Notes: a model not told the origin generated them from the sequence alone. Numbered from the stretch's first letter, positions 7,786 to 16,293 are shown. The stretch: DNA of 64,000 nt from Amycolatopsis eburnea (GCF_003937945.1 NZ_RSEC01000063.1:310001-374000); one strand, 5' to 3'. A program made the numbers and translations.

Positions 7786-9885
7786 CTAGCGCGGAATTCG
7801 CTCCAGCCGGATCACCGTGCTTGCGAAGTCGCCGGTCGGGAGGCCGAGGCGCAGTCCGTGGGCGAGCAGCACGGCCCCGCTGTGCGTCGCGCCGGAATCC
7901 GGATTCAGGTACCGGTCAGCGGGATCGAGCCCGTCGAGCCGCAGCAGCCGGTCCGGCTCGGCGAAGTGCGCGGCCTGCCGGTAGGCGAGGACGACCGACC
8001 GGTCGCCGAGGACGTACTGGAGCGCCACGAGCCCGTCGCCGTCCGGCGGCCGGAGCCGGTGCAGCGCGCCGTGCTGCACCACGGGCCGGATGTCCCGGTA
8101 CAGCGCGATCATCTCCCGGGCGAACGCGAGGTCGGCTTCGGGCCAGCGCGCGATGTCGCCGCCGAGCCCGAGCACGCCGGCCATGGCGACGTGGAACCGG
8201 AAGCGCCGTGGCACCGAGCGGCCGGTGACGAAGTTCGGGTTGTCGGTGACCCACGCCGACATCGCGCGGGCCGGGTAGAGCTGGCTGTAGCCGTGCTGGA
8301 TGCGCAACCGGTCGAGGGCGTCGGTGTTGTCGGACGGCCAGACCTGGTCGGTCCGGGCGAGCACGCCGAGGTCGAGCCGGCCGCCGCCACCGCTGCACGC
8401 CTCGACGCGCAGACCGGGGTGATCGGCTCGGAGCCGGTCGAGGATCGCGTACACGGCCCGGGTGTGCTCGACCCATACCCGGTCCTGGTCCGCTTCGCCC
8501 GGTCGGCCCGCTTCGCTGAACGGGCGGTTCATGTCCCACTTGAGGAAGTCGACGCCGTGGTCGCCGACGAGCCGGTCGAGCCAGCCGTGCGCCCACGCGG
8601 CGACTTCCGGCCGCGCGAAGTCGAGGACGAGCTGGTTGCGCAGTTCCGAGCGCCGCCGGTGCGCGTGGTGCAGCACCCAGTCCGGGTGGGCGCGGTACAG
8701 GTCGCTGTCGGGGTTGACCATCTCGGGCTCGACCCACAGGCCGAACTTCATGCCCAGCGCGTGCACCGCGTCCACCAGCGGCTGGAGGCCATCGGGGAAG
8801 CGCTCGCGGTTGACGTGCCAGTCGCCGAGCCCGGCGTGGTCGCCCGTGCGGGCGCCGAACCACCCGTCGTCCAGCACGAACAGCTCGACGCCGAGCGCCG
8901 CGGCCCGCTCGGCGAGCGCGCGTTGCCCGGCTTCGGAGACCTCGAAACCCGTGGCCTCCCAGGAGTTGTAGAGCACCGGGCGCAGTTCCCCGGGGTGGGG
9001 CAGGACGTGTTCGCGGACGTAGGCGTGCCACGCGCGGCTCGCGGCACCGAACCCGCCGTCGGTGCAGAGCCCGGCCGCGACCGGCGTGGTCAGCGGCTTT
9101 CCCGGCCCGACCAGGTGGACGACGCCGTCTTGGCCGAAACCGCCGCTGATCGTGAGGCGCCCGGTCGAGGCCCGCGTGGTGGTGAGGCGCCACGACCCGC
9201 TCCACGCGAGCGCGACGCCGTAGACCTCGCCGTGGCGTTCGGTGGCCGTGCCGTCGTCGACCATGACCCACGGGTTGGCGTGGTGGCTGGTGATCCCGCG
9301 CCGGCTGCCGAAGACGGTTTCCCCGTGCGGGACGGCTTCCCGCCGCAGCTGGGTCTCCGCGGCCCAGCGGCCGGTCGCGTGGCTGAGCCGGTAGTCCTCG
9401 AGGACGGGCAGTACCCAGGTGGCGGAGTCGGCGCGGGCGACCTCGACGTCGGTGTCGGCGGACAGCTCGGTCCAGCGCTCGAGGACGTCGCCCCGGAAGC
9501 GGTAGTGGAGCGTGAGCCGCACGGGGTAGTGGCGGTCGGTGAAGGAGATCGCGAGGTGGCCGCCGGTGCTCGCGTGGGTTTCGTACCGCCATTCGAGGCC
9601 CCGGGTGCCGTCGGCGAAGCGGAGTTGCAGCGCCGGGGTCCAGTAGCGGGTGCCGCCGTCCGCCGCGAGTTCGTCGAGGCCTTCGTTGGGGTCGTTGAAG
9701 CCGTCCCAGCGGGGAAGCGTTTTCCCGGTGAGTTCGACGACCTCGGGCGGGGAGAGCCGGGGACCCCAGTAGACGTGGGTGGGGACGTCGTCCTCGTCGA
9801 GCCGCAGCGCGTACGTGGTGGCTGCGCCGGTGAGCACCCAGGTGCGGTGGTCGTCGAGGTAGCTGATCCCGGCCATGCGGGCCAT
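7786..9885 (-). CDS. Alpha-galactosidase, glycoside hydrolase family 36
   Basis: 699 residues, the usual GH36 size. An N-terminal beta-sandwich leads into the catalytic barrel, with LYNSWEATGFEVSEAGQ and FVLDDGWFGAR at its beginning. The nucleophile Asp is in FLKWDMNRPFSEAG (about residue 451). The acid/base Asp is in VWPSDNTDALDRLRIQHGYS (about 517), preceded by EACSGGGGRLD. The enzyme removes terminal alpha-galactose from oligosaccharides such as melibiose and raffinose. There is no signal peptide, so it acts in the cytoplasm on sugars brought in by the downstream ABC system. ATG at 9885 and ATG at 9876 are both possible starts. It may be transcribed separately from the transporter, which has its own promoter. 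Confidence 0.93.
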   Translation of the reverse strand: MARMAGISYLDDHRTWVLTGAATTYALRLDEDDVPTHVYWGPRLSPPEVVELTGKTLPRWDGFNDPNEGLDELAADGGTRYWTPALQLRFADGTRGLEWRYETHASTGGHLAISFTDRHYPVRLTLHYRFRGDVLERWTELSADTDVEVARADSATWVLPVLEDYRLSHATGRWAAETQLRREAVPHGETVFGSRRGITSHHANPWVMVDDGTATERHGEVYGVALAWSGSWRLTTTRASTGRLTISGGFGQDGVVHLVGPGKPLTTPVAAGLCTDGGFGAASRAWHAYVREHVLPHPGELRPVLYNSWEATGFEVSEAGQRALAERAAALGVELFVLDDGWFGARTGDHAGLGDWHVNRERFPDGLQPLVDAVHALGMKFGLWVEPEMVNPDSDLYRAHPDWVLHHAHRRRSELRNQLVLDFARPEVAAWAHGWLDRLVGDHGVDFLKWDMNRPFSEAGRPGEADQDRVWVEHTRAVYAILDRLRADHPGLRVEACSGGGGRLDLGVLARTDQVWPSDNTDALDRLRIQHGYSQLYPARAMSAWVTDNPNFVTGRSVPRRFRFHVAMAGVLGLGGDIARWPEADLAFAREMIALYRDIRPVVQHGALHRLRPPDGDGLVALQYVLGDRSVVLAYRQAAHFAEPDRLLRLDGLDPADRYLNPDSGATHSGAVLLAHGLRLGLPTGDFASTVIRLERIPR

Positions 9886-9932
9886 CCTGGCCGCCGGAAC
9901 CCCGCGGCGGCCAGGACTTCCCGCTCACCGGG

Positions 9933-10877
9933 TCACGGCCGGTCGGTCAGGTACCCGCCCATGGTCTTGAAGTACTCGTGCGCCGCCAGGTCCGTCCCGT
10001 CGGCGGTGCGGACCCGCTCGACCACCAGGCCGGGCGACTGCCCGCGCCGCGCGTCCGGGCCGGCCACGACCACGACGCCGTCGCCCTCCTTGATGAAGAT
10101 CCGGCCCGGCGTGCCGCCGTAGTTCCCCGCCGACACCGACGCCTTGAGGATCCGCAGCTCTTCGCCGCGGTGGTAGGTGAACGCGTTCGGGTACGGATCC
10201 GACAGCGCGCGCACGAAGCGTTCGAGGTCCGCCGGCGGGAGGGTCCAGTCGATCAGGCTGTCGCGGCGGGCGCGCTTGTGGAAGAAGCTGGCCTTCGAGC
10301 GGTCCTGCGGCACCGGGGTGTAGCCCGTCTCGATCTTCGAGATGGCCTCGGCCGTGAGCGGGGCGATCAGGTCGACCGTGCGGTGGAACAGGTCCGTCGT
10401 GGTGTCCGCCGGGCCGACCGGGATCGCGCGCTGGAGGACGATGTCACCCGCGTCCAGCTCGCCGTCCATCATGTGGGCGGTGACGCCGACCTCCGGCTCG
10501 CCGTTGATCAGCGCCCAGATGAGCGGGGAGAAGCCCGCGTACGCCGGCAGCAGCGAGTCGTGGATGTTGAGCGTGCCGTGCCGCGGGAGCTCGAAGATCT
10601 CCGGGGGCAGCCAGGTGCGCCAGTTGTTCGCGACGATCAGGTCGAGGTCCGCGGCCTTGAGCTCGGCCAGCAACTCGGCGTCGTCCGGGCGATTGCGCAG
10701 CAGCACGCGGATGCCGTTGGCCTCGGCGAGGTCGGCGACCGAGTCGGCCCAGATCCGCTCGTACGCGTGGTCGCTCTTCGGGTGCGTCACCACGAGGGCG
10801 ACGTCGTGCCCCGCGTCGATGAGCGCCTGCAGGGTCCGGTGCCCCCAGGTCTGGTAGCCGAACATCGCCACGCGCAT
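9933..10877 (-). CDS. N5-hydroxyornithine formyltransferase (siderophore), methionyl-tRNA formyltransferase-like
   Basis: 314 residues. The N-terminal two thirds is a formyltransferase domain with the folate-site Asn-His-Asp set: IVANNWRTWLPPEIF, then LNIHDSLLPAYAGFSPLIWALINGE and HMMDGELDAGDIVLQRAIPV. The C-terminal third resembles the OB-like Fmt C-domain (LERFVRALSDPYPNAFTY). It is homologous in style to CchA of the coelichelin pathway, which formylates N5-hydroxyornithine from N10-formyl-tetrahydrofolate. Its position, divergent from the ornithine hydroxylase across a 113-base spacer with two iron boxes, supports that role over a housekeeping Fmt. The product would be the formyl-hydroxyornithine hydroxamate used by the NRPS. 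Confidence 0.9.
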   Translation of the reverse strand: MRVAMFGYQTWGHRTLQALIDAGHDVALVVTHPKSDHAYERIWADSVADLAEANGIRVLLRNRPDDAELLAELKAADLDLIVANNWRTWLPPEIFELPRHGTLNIHDSLLPAYAGFSPLIWALINGEPEVGVTAHMMDGELDAGDIVLQRAIPVGPADTTTDLFHRTVDLIAPLTAEAISKIETGYTPVPQDRSKASFFHKRARRDSLIDWTLPPADLERFVRALSDPYPNAFTYHRGEELRILKASVSAGNYGGTPGRIFIKEGDGVVVVAGPDARRGQSPGLVVERVRTADGTDLAAHEYFKTMGGYLTDRP

Positions 10878-10924
10878 TCGAGAGTGCCTTTCATGATCGG
10901 GGGACGAACATCACCACGAACGTA

Positions 10925-10943
10925 CTAGGCGAGGCTCGCCTAA
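10925..10943. promoter_or_regulatory. Iron box (IdeR/DmdR type), first of a tandem pair
   Basis: CTAGGCGAGGCTCGCCTAA matches the IdeR/DmdR consensus TTAGGTTAGGCTAACCTAA at 14 of 19 positions and is a strong dyad in its own right. It lies between the divergent formyltransferase (start 10877) and hydroxylase (start 10991), so one repressor site could control both in response to iron. Confidence 0.8.
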
Positions 10944-10944
10944 G

Positions 10945-10963
10945 TTAGGTTAGGGTTCCCTGA
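10945..10963. promoter_or_regulatory. Iron box (IdeR/DmdR type), second of a tandem pair
   Basis: TTAGGTTAGGGTTCCCTGA matches the consensus at 15 of 19 positions, its left half perfectly. It starts two bases after the first box, so two repressor dimers could bind side by side. Confidence 0.8.
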
Positions 10964-10990
10964 CGGTACCGGAGCGCGCGAGGGAGCAAC

Positions 10991-12298
10991 ATGACTGCAG
11001 AGGTCCCGATCTACGACATCGTCGGCGTGGGTTTCGGACCCTCGAACCTGGCCCTCGCGATCGCCCTCGCCGAGCACAACGCCGGCGCCGGGGAACCGGT
11101 GACCGCGCACTTCCTCGAACGGCAGCCGAAGTTCGGCTGGCACCGCGGGATGCTCATCGACACCGCCACCATGCAGGTCTCGTTCCTGAAAGACCTGGTC
11201 ACCATGCGGAACCCGACCAGCGAGTTCAGCTTCCTCAACTACCTGCACGCCGCGGGGCGGCTGGTCGACTTCATCAACCACAAGAACCTCTTCCCGCTGC
11301 GGGTCGAGTTCCACGACTACTTCGAGTGGGCGGCCGCGAAGGTCGACGACGTCGTCTCCTACGGCACCGAGGTTGTCTCGGTGAAGCCGGTGTACGACGG
11401 CTCGGAAGTGGCCTACTTCGACGTCGAGGCGTCGGACGGCTCGGCGTTGCGCGCCCGGAACCTGGTGGTCGGCACGGGCCTGCGCCCGCAGCTGCCCGAG
11501 GGGATCGCCGCCGGGCCGCGGATCTGGCACAACAGCGAACTGCTGTTCCGCGTCGACGCCCTGCGCGGCACCTCGCCGAAGCGGTTCGTCGTCGTGGGTG
11601 CCGGGCAGAGCGCGGCCGAGGTGGCCGCGCTGCTGCACGACGAGTTCCCGCACGCCGAGGTGTGCGCCGTGTTCGCCCGCTACGGCTACAGCCCGGCCGA
11701 CGACAGCTCGTTCGCGAACCGGATCTTCGACCCGGAAGCCGTCGACCAGTTCTACCGCGCGGGTGAGCCGGTCAAGGACCGCCTGATGCGCTACCACGGC
11801 GCCACGAACTACTCGGCCGTCGACATCGACCTGATCGACGAGCTGTACCGCCGCGTCTACCGCGAGAAGGTGCTCGGCGTGGAACGGCTGCGGCTGCTGA
11901 ACGTCTCGCGCCCGGTCGAGGTGACCGACACCGGGACCGCCGTGACGGCCACGGTCGAATCGCTGACGACGGGCGAGCGCACGGTGCTGGAAGCCGACGC
12001 GGTCGTCTACGCCACCGGGTACCGGCCCGCCGACCCGACACCGCTGCTGGGCGAGCTGGGCGCCCGCTGTTCGCGGGACGAGGACGGCCGCCTGCGCGTC
12101 GAGCGCGACTACCGCCTCACGACGGAACCGGCGCTGCGCGGCGGGATCTACCTCCAAGGCGGCACCGAGCACACGCACGGCATCACGTCGTCGCTGCTGT
12201 CGAACACGGCGGTGCGCGTGGGGGAGATCCTCCAGTCCGTTGTGGACCGGCGGGTGGTCGCGGAGCCGGCGGGGGAGTACGCGGTCAGCGCTCGCTGA
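10991..12298 (+). CDS. L-ornithine N5-monooxygenase (siderophore hydroxylase)
   Basis: 435 residues from an ATG preceded by GAGGGAGCA. It belongs to the SidA/PvdA/CchB flavoprotein class: FAD motif DIVGVGFGPSNLALAIAL at about 9-26, the substrate and flavin region FLERQPKFGWHRGMLIDTAT and MQVSFLKDLVTMRNPTSEFSFLNYL, NADPH motif VVVGAGQSAAEVAALL, and the late DAVVYATGYRP motif. It converts L-ornithine to N5-hydroxyornithine with NADPH and oxygen, the first committed step to the hydroxamate groups. It is controlled with the divergent formyltransferase through the two iron boxes. The last 31 bases of the gene are one copy of a direct repeat found again exactly 500 bases downstream. Confidence 0.95.
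   Translation: MTAEVPIYDIVGVGFGPSNLALAIALAEHNAGAGEPVTAHFLERQPKFGWHRGMLIDTATMQVSFLKDLVTMRNPTSEFSFLNYLHAAGRLVDFINHKNLFPLRVEFHDYFEWAAAKVDDVVSYGTEVVSVKPVYDGSEVAYFDVEASDGSALRARNLVVGTGLRPQLPEGIAAGPRIWHNSELLFRVDALRGTSPKRFVVVGAGQSAAEVAALLHDEFPHAEVCAVFARYGYSPADDSSFANRIFDPEAVDQFYRAGEPVKDRLMRYHGATNYSAVDIDLIDELYRRVYREKVLGVERLRLLNVSRPVEVTDTGTAVTATVESLTTGERTVLEADAVVYATGYRPADPTPLLGELGARCSRDEDGRLRVERDYRLTTEPALRGGIYLQGGTEHTHGITSSLLSNTAVRVGEILQSVVDRRVVAEPAGEYAVSAR
12268..12298. repeat. 31-bp direct repeat, left copy
   Basis: The 31 bases at 12268-12298, starting GGCGGGGGAGTACGCGGTC, form the end of the ornithine hydroxylase gene including its TGA. They recur without a mismatch at 12768-12798. The two copies are exactly 500 bases apart and bracket an insert-like stretch. 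Confidence 0.9.
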
Positions 12299-12767
12299 CG
12301 GACGCGCCGGACGAGTTCGCCACCAGTCTGTCCTTCTCGCAGTCGGATTCGCGAGCGGTCTCGTTGTTGCAGGCGGTTGTGGAATACTCGAGCACATGCT
12401 CGTCCGTCCGACGCGTGCGCAGGTAGCGGCGGTCTTTGTCGCGTCTTCAGGAGGAGCGCAGGTTCTGGCCGGGGTCAACGGCGGCATCAGCCATTGGCAG
12501 CTTCTGTGGCTGCTGGTGACGATCGCGGCGGCGGCCGCTGGTGTGTTGTTCGCGGCTGATGATAAAAAAAATCCTGCTAACTGTGGCGCACGCCACTAAT
12601 CGCGCAACCTGACCAAGCCCGGTGCGTCGTTCGGCGTATCGGGTAACCAGCCGTGACGGAACTGCTGGCTCAAGGCTGCTTGGCCACGTCTTCGATTTCG
12701 GAGCCGTCGGTCGGCGCGTCCGCGCGGAAACTTCGACCAGAGCATGAGGCTCGTTCCGCCGGCCGAC
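12299..12767. other. Insert-like stretch between 31-bp direct repeats
   Basis: This 469-base stretch separates the hydroxylase from the DinB gene. It is less GC-rich than its surroundings and holds the only long A-run here (eight A at about 12564). Apart from one weak 67-codon reading frame I see no convincing gene. Removing it together with one repeat copy would make the two flanking genes overlap tail to tail by 14 bases, so it looks like an insertion or a remnant of an integrated element. Confidence 0.55.
12396..12599 (+). CDS. Small hypothetical membrane protein (doubtful)
   Basis: 67 residues beginning MLVRPTRAQVAAVF, with one hydrophobic segment near the C-terminus (WQLLWLLVTIAAAAAGVLFAA) and a short polar tail. 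No family is recognised. No convincing ribosome binding site precedes the ATG. It lies wholly inside the insert-like stretch between the 31-bp repeats. It could be a genuine short membrane protein, part of a decayed element, or chance. The hydrophobic segment is the only argument in favour. Confidence 0.3.
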   Translation: MLVRPTRAQVAAVFVASSGGAQVLAGVNGGISHWQLLWLLVTIAAAAAGVLFAADDKKNPANCGARH

Positions 12768-12798
12768 GGCGGGGGAGTACGCGGTCAGCGCTCGCTGA
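12768..12798. repeat. 31-bp direct repeat, right copy
   Basis: This is identical over 31 bases to 12268-12298. It overlaps the 3' end of the DinB gene, whose stop codon on the minus strand is at 12787-12785. The bases on either side of the two copies differ, so the repeat is sharply bounded. Confidence 0.9.
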
Positions 12799-13270
12799 GC
12801 TGCTCCCGCAGGATGTCGCCGTGGCCGGCGTGGCGGGCGAAGTCCTCGATCAGCAACAGGTAGACGAACCGGAGGGTGACCTCGCCGAGGACGTCGTGGG
12901 TCCGGGTCTCGTCGAGGTCGAAGCGGGCCGCGATCTCGTGCGAGCGCGCGCTGGCCCGCTCGAACTCGGCGATCACGTCGGCCACGGTTTCGCCTTCCGC
13001 GACGGCGAAACTGGGATCGCCCGGCGTGGTCGGACCGTCGCATTCGGACTCGTCGAGGCCCTGCAGGAGGCATTGGAACCACCGGCGCTCGGCCATGGCG
13101 GCGTGCTTGACCAGCCCGATCGGCGTGGTCGCGGACGCGACCAGCCGCACGCGGGCGTCGGTCTCGGACAGCCCGCGGGCGACGTCGATGACGGCGCGCC
13201 GCTGGCGGTCCATCGTGGCTTCCAGCAGGTGGCGCTCGGGACCGGTGGTGATTTCGGGCAGCACGAACAT
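12785..13270 (-). CDS. DinB-family (DUF664) putative mycothiol-type metalloenzyme
   Basis: 161 residues from the ATG at 13270, preceded by AGGAAG; a longer upstream start is unlikely. The four-helix DinB pattern is present, with three candidate metal-binding histidines: LVKHAAMAERRWF in the second helix and DFARHAGHGDIL (HxxxH-type pair) near the end. In actinobacteria this superfamily includes mycothiol-dependent S-transferases and isomerases. The substrate is unknown. It sits between the siderophore hydroxylase and the FecE-like ATPase, but no iron box precedes it, so it may be a bystander. Its last codons lie in the right copy of the 31-bp direct repeat. Confidence 0.8.
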   Translation of the reverse strand: MFVLPEITTGPERHLLEATMDRQRRAVIDVARGLSETDARVRLVASATTPIGLVKHAAMAERRWFQCLLQGLDESECDGPTTPGDPSFAVAEGETVADVIAEFERASARSHEIAARFDLDETRTHDVLGEVTLRFVYLLLIEDFARHAGHGDILREQLSER

Positions 13271-13345
13271 GGCTCTGCTTCCTAGAGGGGGGTTTCGGCC
13301 GGACGTTCCCCGGAACACGCGGGGCGGGCCGAACCCCAGGATAGC

Positions 13346-14158
13346 TCAGCCCTGGTGCGCCGGGGCGGGGTGGTGGCGGCTGATCGGGATCACCATCGGG
13401 GTGCCGCTCACCGGGTCCGGGGTGATCTGGCAGCGGACGTCGAACACCTCGTCCACCAGTTCCTCGGTGATGACGTCCGCCGGCGCGCCGGAAGCCACGA
13501 TCCGGCCGGCCTTCATCGCGATCACGTGGTCGGCGTAGCGGCAGGCCTGCGGCAGGTCGTGCAGCACCATCACGACCGTGCGGCCTTCGCCGCGGTTGAG
13601 GTCGACGACCAGGTCGAGCACGTCGATCTGGTGCGCCAGGTCGAGGTACGTCGTGGGCTCGTCGAGCAGCAGCACCGGGGTGCCCTGCGCGACCGCCATC
13701 GCGATCCACGCGCGCTGGCGCTGGCCGCCCGACAGCTCGTCGACCGGGCGGTCGGCCAGGTCGGTCATCTCCGTGGCCGCCAGGGCCGCGCGCACCGCGC
13801 CTTCGTCCGAAGTGGACCATTGGCGCCACCAGCTCTGGTGCGGCGCGCGGCCGCGGCCGACGAGGTCGGAGACCGTCATGCCTTCGGGCGCCACCGGGGA
13901 CTGCGGCAGGATCCCGAGCCGCTGGGCGACCTGGCGGGTCGGCAGGTCGTGGATCGAGCGGCCGTCGAGGTAGACCCCGCCCGACTTCGGCGTGAGCAGG
14001 CGGGCCAGCGTGCGCAGCAGCGTCGACTTCCCGCACGCGTTCGCCCCGACGATCGCGGTGATCCGGCCCGGCGGGATGTCGAGGTCGAGGTCGTCGATGA
14101 CGATCCGGTCGTCGTAGGCGACGCGCAGCTGCTGCACCCGCAATGACGGTGTTTCCAT
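13346..14158 (-). CDS. Ferric-siderophore ABC transporter ATPase (FecE/FepC type)
   Basis: 270 residues. Walker A is at 38-46 (GANACGKST), the signature is DELSGGQRQRAWIAMAVAQ, Walker B is PVLLLDEPTTYLDLAHQ and the switch His lies in VVMVLHDLPQACRYADHV. The TTYLDLAHQ wording and LFTRQVAQRLGILPQ-like segment are typical of the FecE/FhuC iron-siderophore class. It powers import of the iron-loaded siderophore through the two FecCD permeases upstream in the same operon. Its ATG stands three bases after the stop of the second permease. The operon is controlled from the iron boxes at 16275-16338. Confidence 0.95.
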   Translation of the reverse strand: METPSLRVQQLRVAYDDRIVIDDLDLDIPPGRITAIVGANACGKSTLLRTLARLLTPKSGGVYLDGRSIHDLPTRQVAQRLGILPQSPVAPEGMTVSDLVGRGRAPHQSWWRQWSTSDEGAVRAALAATEMTDLADRPVDELSGGQRQRAWIAMAVAQGTPVLLLDEPTTYLDLAHQIDVLDLVVDLNRGEGRTVVMVLHDLPQACRYADHVIAMKAGRIVASGAPADVITEELVDEVFDVRCQITPDPVSGTPMVIPISRHHPAPAHQG

Positions 14159-14161
14159 GGG

Positions 14162-15214
14162 TCAGCCTCCGGAACCGGATCGGTTGGCCCTGGCCAGCAG
14201 CCAGAGCAGGAGCGGGGCGCCCAGCGCGCCGGTCACGATGCCGACCGGCAACGGGGACGCCGTGACGGTGCGCGCCAGGATGTCGCTGCCCAGCACGACG
14301 ACCGCGCCGGTGAGCGCGGACGCGATGAGCGGCGGCGACGTCTGGCGCGCCAGGCGTTGCGCGATCTGCGGCGCGGTCAGCGCCACGAACGAAACCGGGC
14401 CCGCGGACGCCGTCGCGAAGGCGACCAGCCCGGCGCCGGCCAGCAGCAGGCCGAGCCGGACCGGCTGGACCGGCGTGCCGAGCCCGGCGGCCACCTCGTC
14501 GCCGAGCTGCAGCGTGCGCATCCAGCGCGACAGCGCCAGCAGCAGGGGCAGCAGCACCGCGAGCGCGCCCGCCAAGGGCAGGACGTGCTCCCAGCCGCGG
14601 TTGGCGAGGTTCCCGACGAGCCAGCCGATCGACGCCTGCGCTTCGGTGATCTGCGCGCGGCTGAGCAGGTAGTCGGTCAGGCTGGTGCACATCGCGAAGA
14701 TGCCGATGCCGACCAGGATGATCCGGTAGCCCGTGGTGCCGCGCCGCCACGCCAGCACGTACACGAGCAACCCGGTCAGGAGCCCGCCGAGCAGGCCGAG
14801 CGTCGTGGTGCCGAGGCCGCCGCCGAAGCCGAACGAGATCCCCGCGACGACGGCGGTGGCCGCGCCCGCGTTGATGCCGATCATGTCCGGGCTCGCCAGC
14901 GGGTTGCGGGTGATGGTCTGGAACACCGCGCCGGACGCGCCGAACGCGACCCCGGCGAGCAGCCCGGTCAGCGCCCGCGGCAGGCGCAGTTCTCCGACGA
15001 TGTAAGCGGTTCCGCTGTCGCCGCCGCCGAACACCGCCGACAGCACGTCCGACACGCTGAGCGGGACGTCGCCGATCGTCATGCCCACGCAGAACAACGC
15101 GAACGCCAGCACGGCGAGGACCAGCGAGACGGCGGCGAGCCGGAGCCGGATCTGGCCGGACACCGCGGGTTTCGCGAGGCGGAAGGTGACGCGGTCGCGC
15201 TGCAGCAGGCTCAT
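14162..15214 (-). CDS. Ferric-siderophore ABC permease (FecCD family), second
   Basis: 350 residues from the ATG at 15214, which shares one base with the TGA of the preceding permease (TGATG coupling). A longer reading upstream would overlap that gene by 138 bases and is rejected. Around nine or ten hydrophobic segments are visible. Signature stretches are LRLPRALTGLLAGVAFGASGAVFQTITRNPLASPDMIGINAG near the start and GPVSFVALTAPQIAQRL in the middle, both standard for FecCD/BtuC proteins. It forms the inner membrane channel with the neighbouring permease for uptake of the hydroxamate siderophore. Confidence 0.95.
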   Translation of the reverse strand: MSLLQRDRVTFRLAKPAVSGQIRLRLAAVSLVLAVLAFALFCVGMTIGDVPLSVSDVLSAVFGGGDSGTAYIVGELRLPRALTGLLAGVAFGASGAVFQTITRNPLASPDMIGINAGAATAVVAGISFGFGGGLGTTTLGLLGGLLTGLLVYVLAWRRGTTGYRIILVGIGIFAMCTSLTDYLLSRAQITEAQASIGWLVGNLANRGWEHVLPLAGALAVLLPLLLALSRWMRTLQLGDEVAAGLGTPVQPVRLGLLLAGAGLVAFATASAGPVSFVALTAPQIAQRLARQTSPPLIASALTGAVVVLGSDILARTVTASPLPVGIVTGALGAPLLLWLLARANRSGSGG

Positions 15215-16251
15215 CAGGATTCCACCAGCTTGCGGCGGCGGACGAGGTAGATGAAGAAGGGGGCACCGAGGAACGCGACGATCACGCCGGCGCGGATCTC
15301 CCCGGGCCGCGCCATGACGCGGCCGAGGATGTCGGCGGCCAGCAGCAGGCACGGCGCGAGCACCGCGGTGTAGGGCAGCAGCCAGCGGTGGTCGGGGCCG
15401 ATGAGGAACCGGACGGCGTGCGGGACGATCAGGCCGAGGAAGACGATCGGGCCGGCGACGGCGACCGACGCGCCGGTCAGCAGCGTGATGGCCAAAGCGC
15501 CGCGCAGCCGCAGCGGGCCGAGCCGCCGCCCGAGCGCGACCGCGACGTCGTCACCGAGCGCGAGGCTGTTCAGCGCCGGGCCGCTCGCGACCGCCAGCAC
15601 CACGCCGACGAGCAGGAACGGCAGGATCCGCAGCAGTGAACCACCGTCGACGCCGGCGAGGGAACCGGCCGACCAGAAGCGGAAGCGGTTGAGCGCCACC
15701 GGATCCGACAGCACCATCGCGCTGGTGAACGAACCGAGCAGCGCCGTGACGGCGGCCCCGGCGAGGGCCAGCTTGACCGGGCTCGATCCGCTGCGGCCGC
15801 GGGTGCCGAGGTAGTACACGACGGCGGTCGCGCCGAGCGCGCCGGCGAAGGCGAACCAGACGTAGCCGTAGAGCGAACTGACCCCGAGCACGGTGATCGA
15901 GAAGACGATGGCGAACGCGGCCCCGGCGCTGATGCCCAGCAGTCCCGGGTCGGCCAGCGGGTTGCGGGTCAGCGCCTGCATCACGGTGCCCGCCAGGCCG
16001 AGCGCGGCGCCCACCAGGACGGCGAGCAGGGTCCGCGGCATCCGGACACTGTGGATGATCACCGCGTCGGCCGAGCCGTCGTCGTGCCACAGCACCTGCC
16101 AGACGGCGCCGAGGGAGATCTCCTTCGAGCCCAGCCAGACGCTCAGCAGGCACAGGAAAACCAGGACACCGAGAGCGGCCAGCAGACCGAGCGCGCGGCC
16201 CGTGTGTGGCGGGCGTCGCGTGAGAGCGATCCCTCCGGGGTCTGTTCGCAC
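15214..16251 (-). CDS. Ferric-siderophore ABC permease (FecCD family), first
   Basis: 345 residues from a GTG at 16251 with GGAGG five bases upstream. It has the FecCD signature HSVRMPRTLLAVLVGAALGLAGTVMQALTRNPLADPGLLGISAG and the later GPIVFLGLIVPHAVRFLIGPDHR loop that contacts the ATPase. It pairs with the next gene product to make the ferric-siderophore channel. It is the first gene of a three-gene import operon that diverges from the NRPS. The 136-base spacer between them carries two iron boxes, so import and synthesis are expected to be derepressed together under iron limitation. Confidence 0.95.
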   Translation of the reverse strand: MRTDPGGIALTRRPPHTGRALGLLAALGVLVFLCLLSVWLGSKEISLGAVWQVLWHDDGSADAVIIHSVRMPRTLLAVLVGAALGLAGTVMQALTRNPLADPGLLGISAGAAFAIVFSITVLGVSSLYGYVWFAFAGALGATAVVYYLGTRGRSGSSPVKLALAGAAVTALLGSFTSAMVLSDPVALNRFRFWSAGSLAGVDGGSLLRILPFLLVGVVLAVASGPALNSLALGDDVAVALGRRLGPLRLRGALAITLLTGASVAVAGPIVFLGLIVPHAVRFLIGPDHRWLLPYTAVLAPCLLLAADILGRVMARPGEIRAGVIVAFLGAPFFIYLVRRRKLVES

Positions 16252-16274
16252 CGCACCTCCGACTGGTACTGATT

Positions 16275-16293
16275 TTAGGTAAGGCTAACCGAT
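16275..16293. promoter_or_regulatory. Iron box (IdeR/DmdR type) at the import/NRPS divergent promoter
   Basis: TTAGGTAAGGCTAACCGAT matches the IdeR/DmdR consensus at 16 of 19 positions, the best match in the window. It lies between the first FecCD permease (start 16251) and the NRPS. An in-frame ATG at 16292 falls inside this operator, one reason to prefer the GTG at 16388 as the NRPS start. Confidence 0.85.

Noticed and set aside
9933..10877. Housekeeping methionyl-tRNA formyltransferase
   Set aside because: Its divergent pairing with ornithine N5-hydroxylase across iron boxes, and the absence of a def or rsmB neighbour, favour the siderophore formyltransferase.
12447..15266. Long minus-strand frame overlapping the FecCD permease, ATPase and DinB genes
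   Set aside because: Its translation is Arg/Pro/Gly-rich and lies opposite or out of frame to clear transporter genes. It is a shadow frame.
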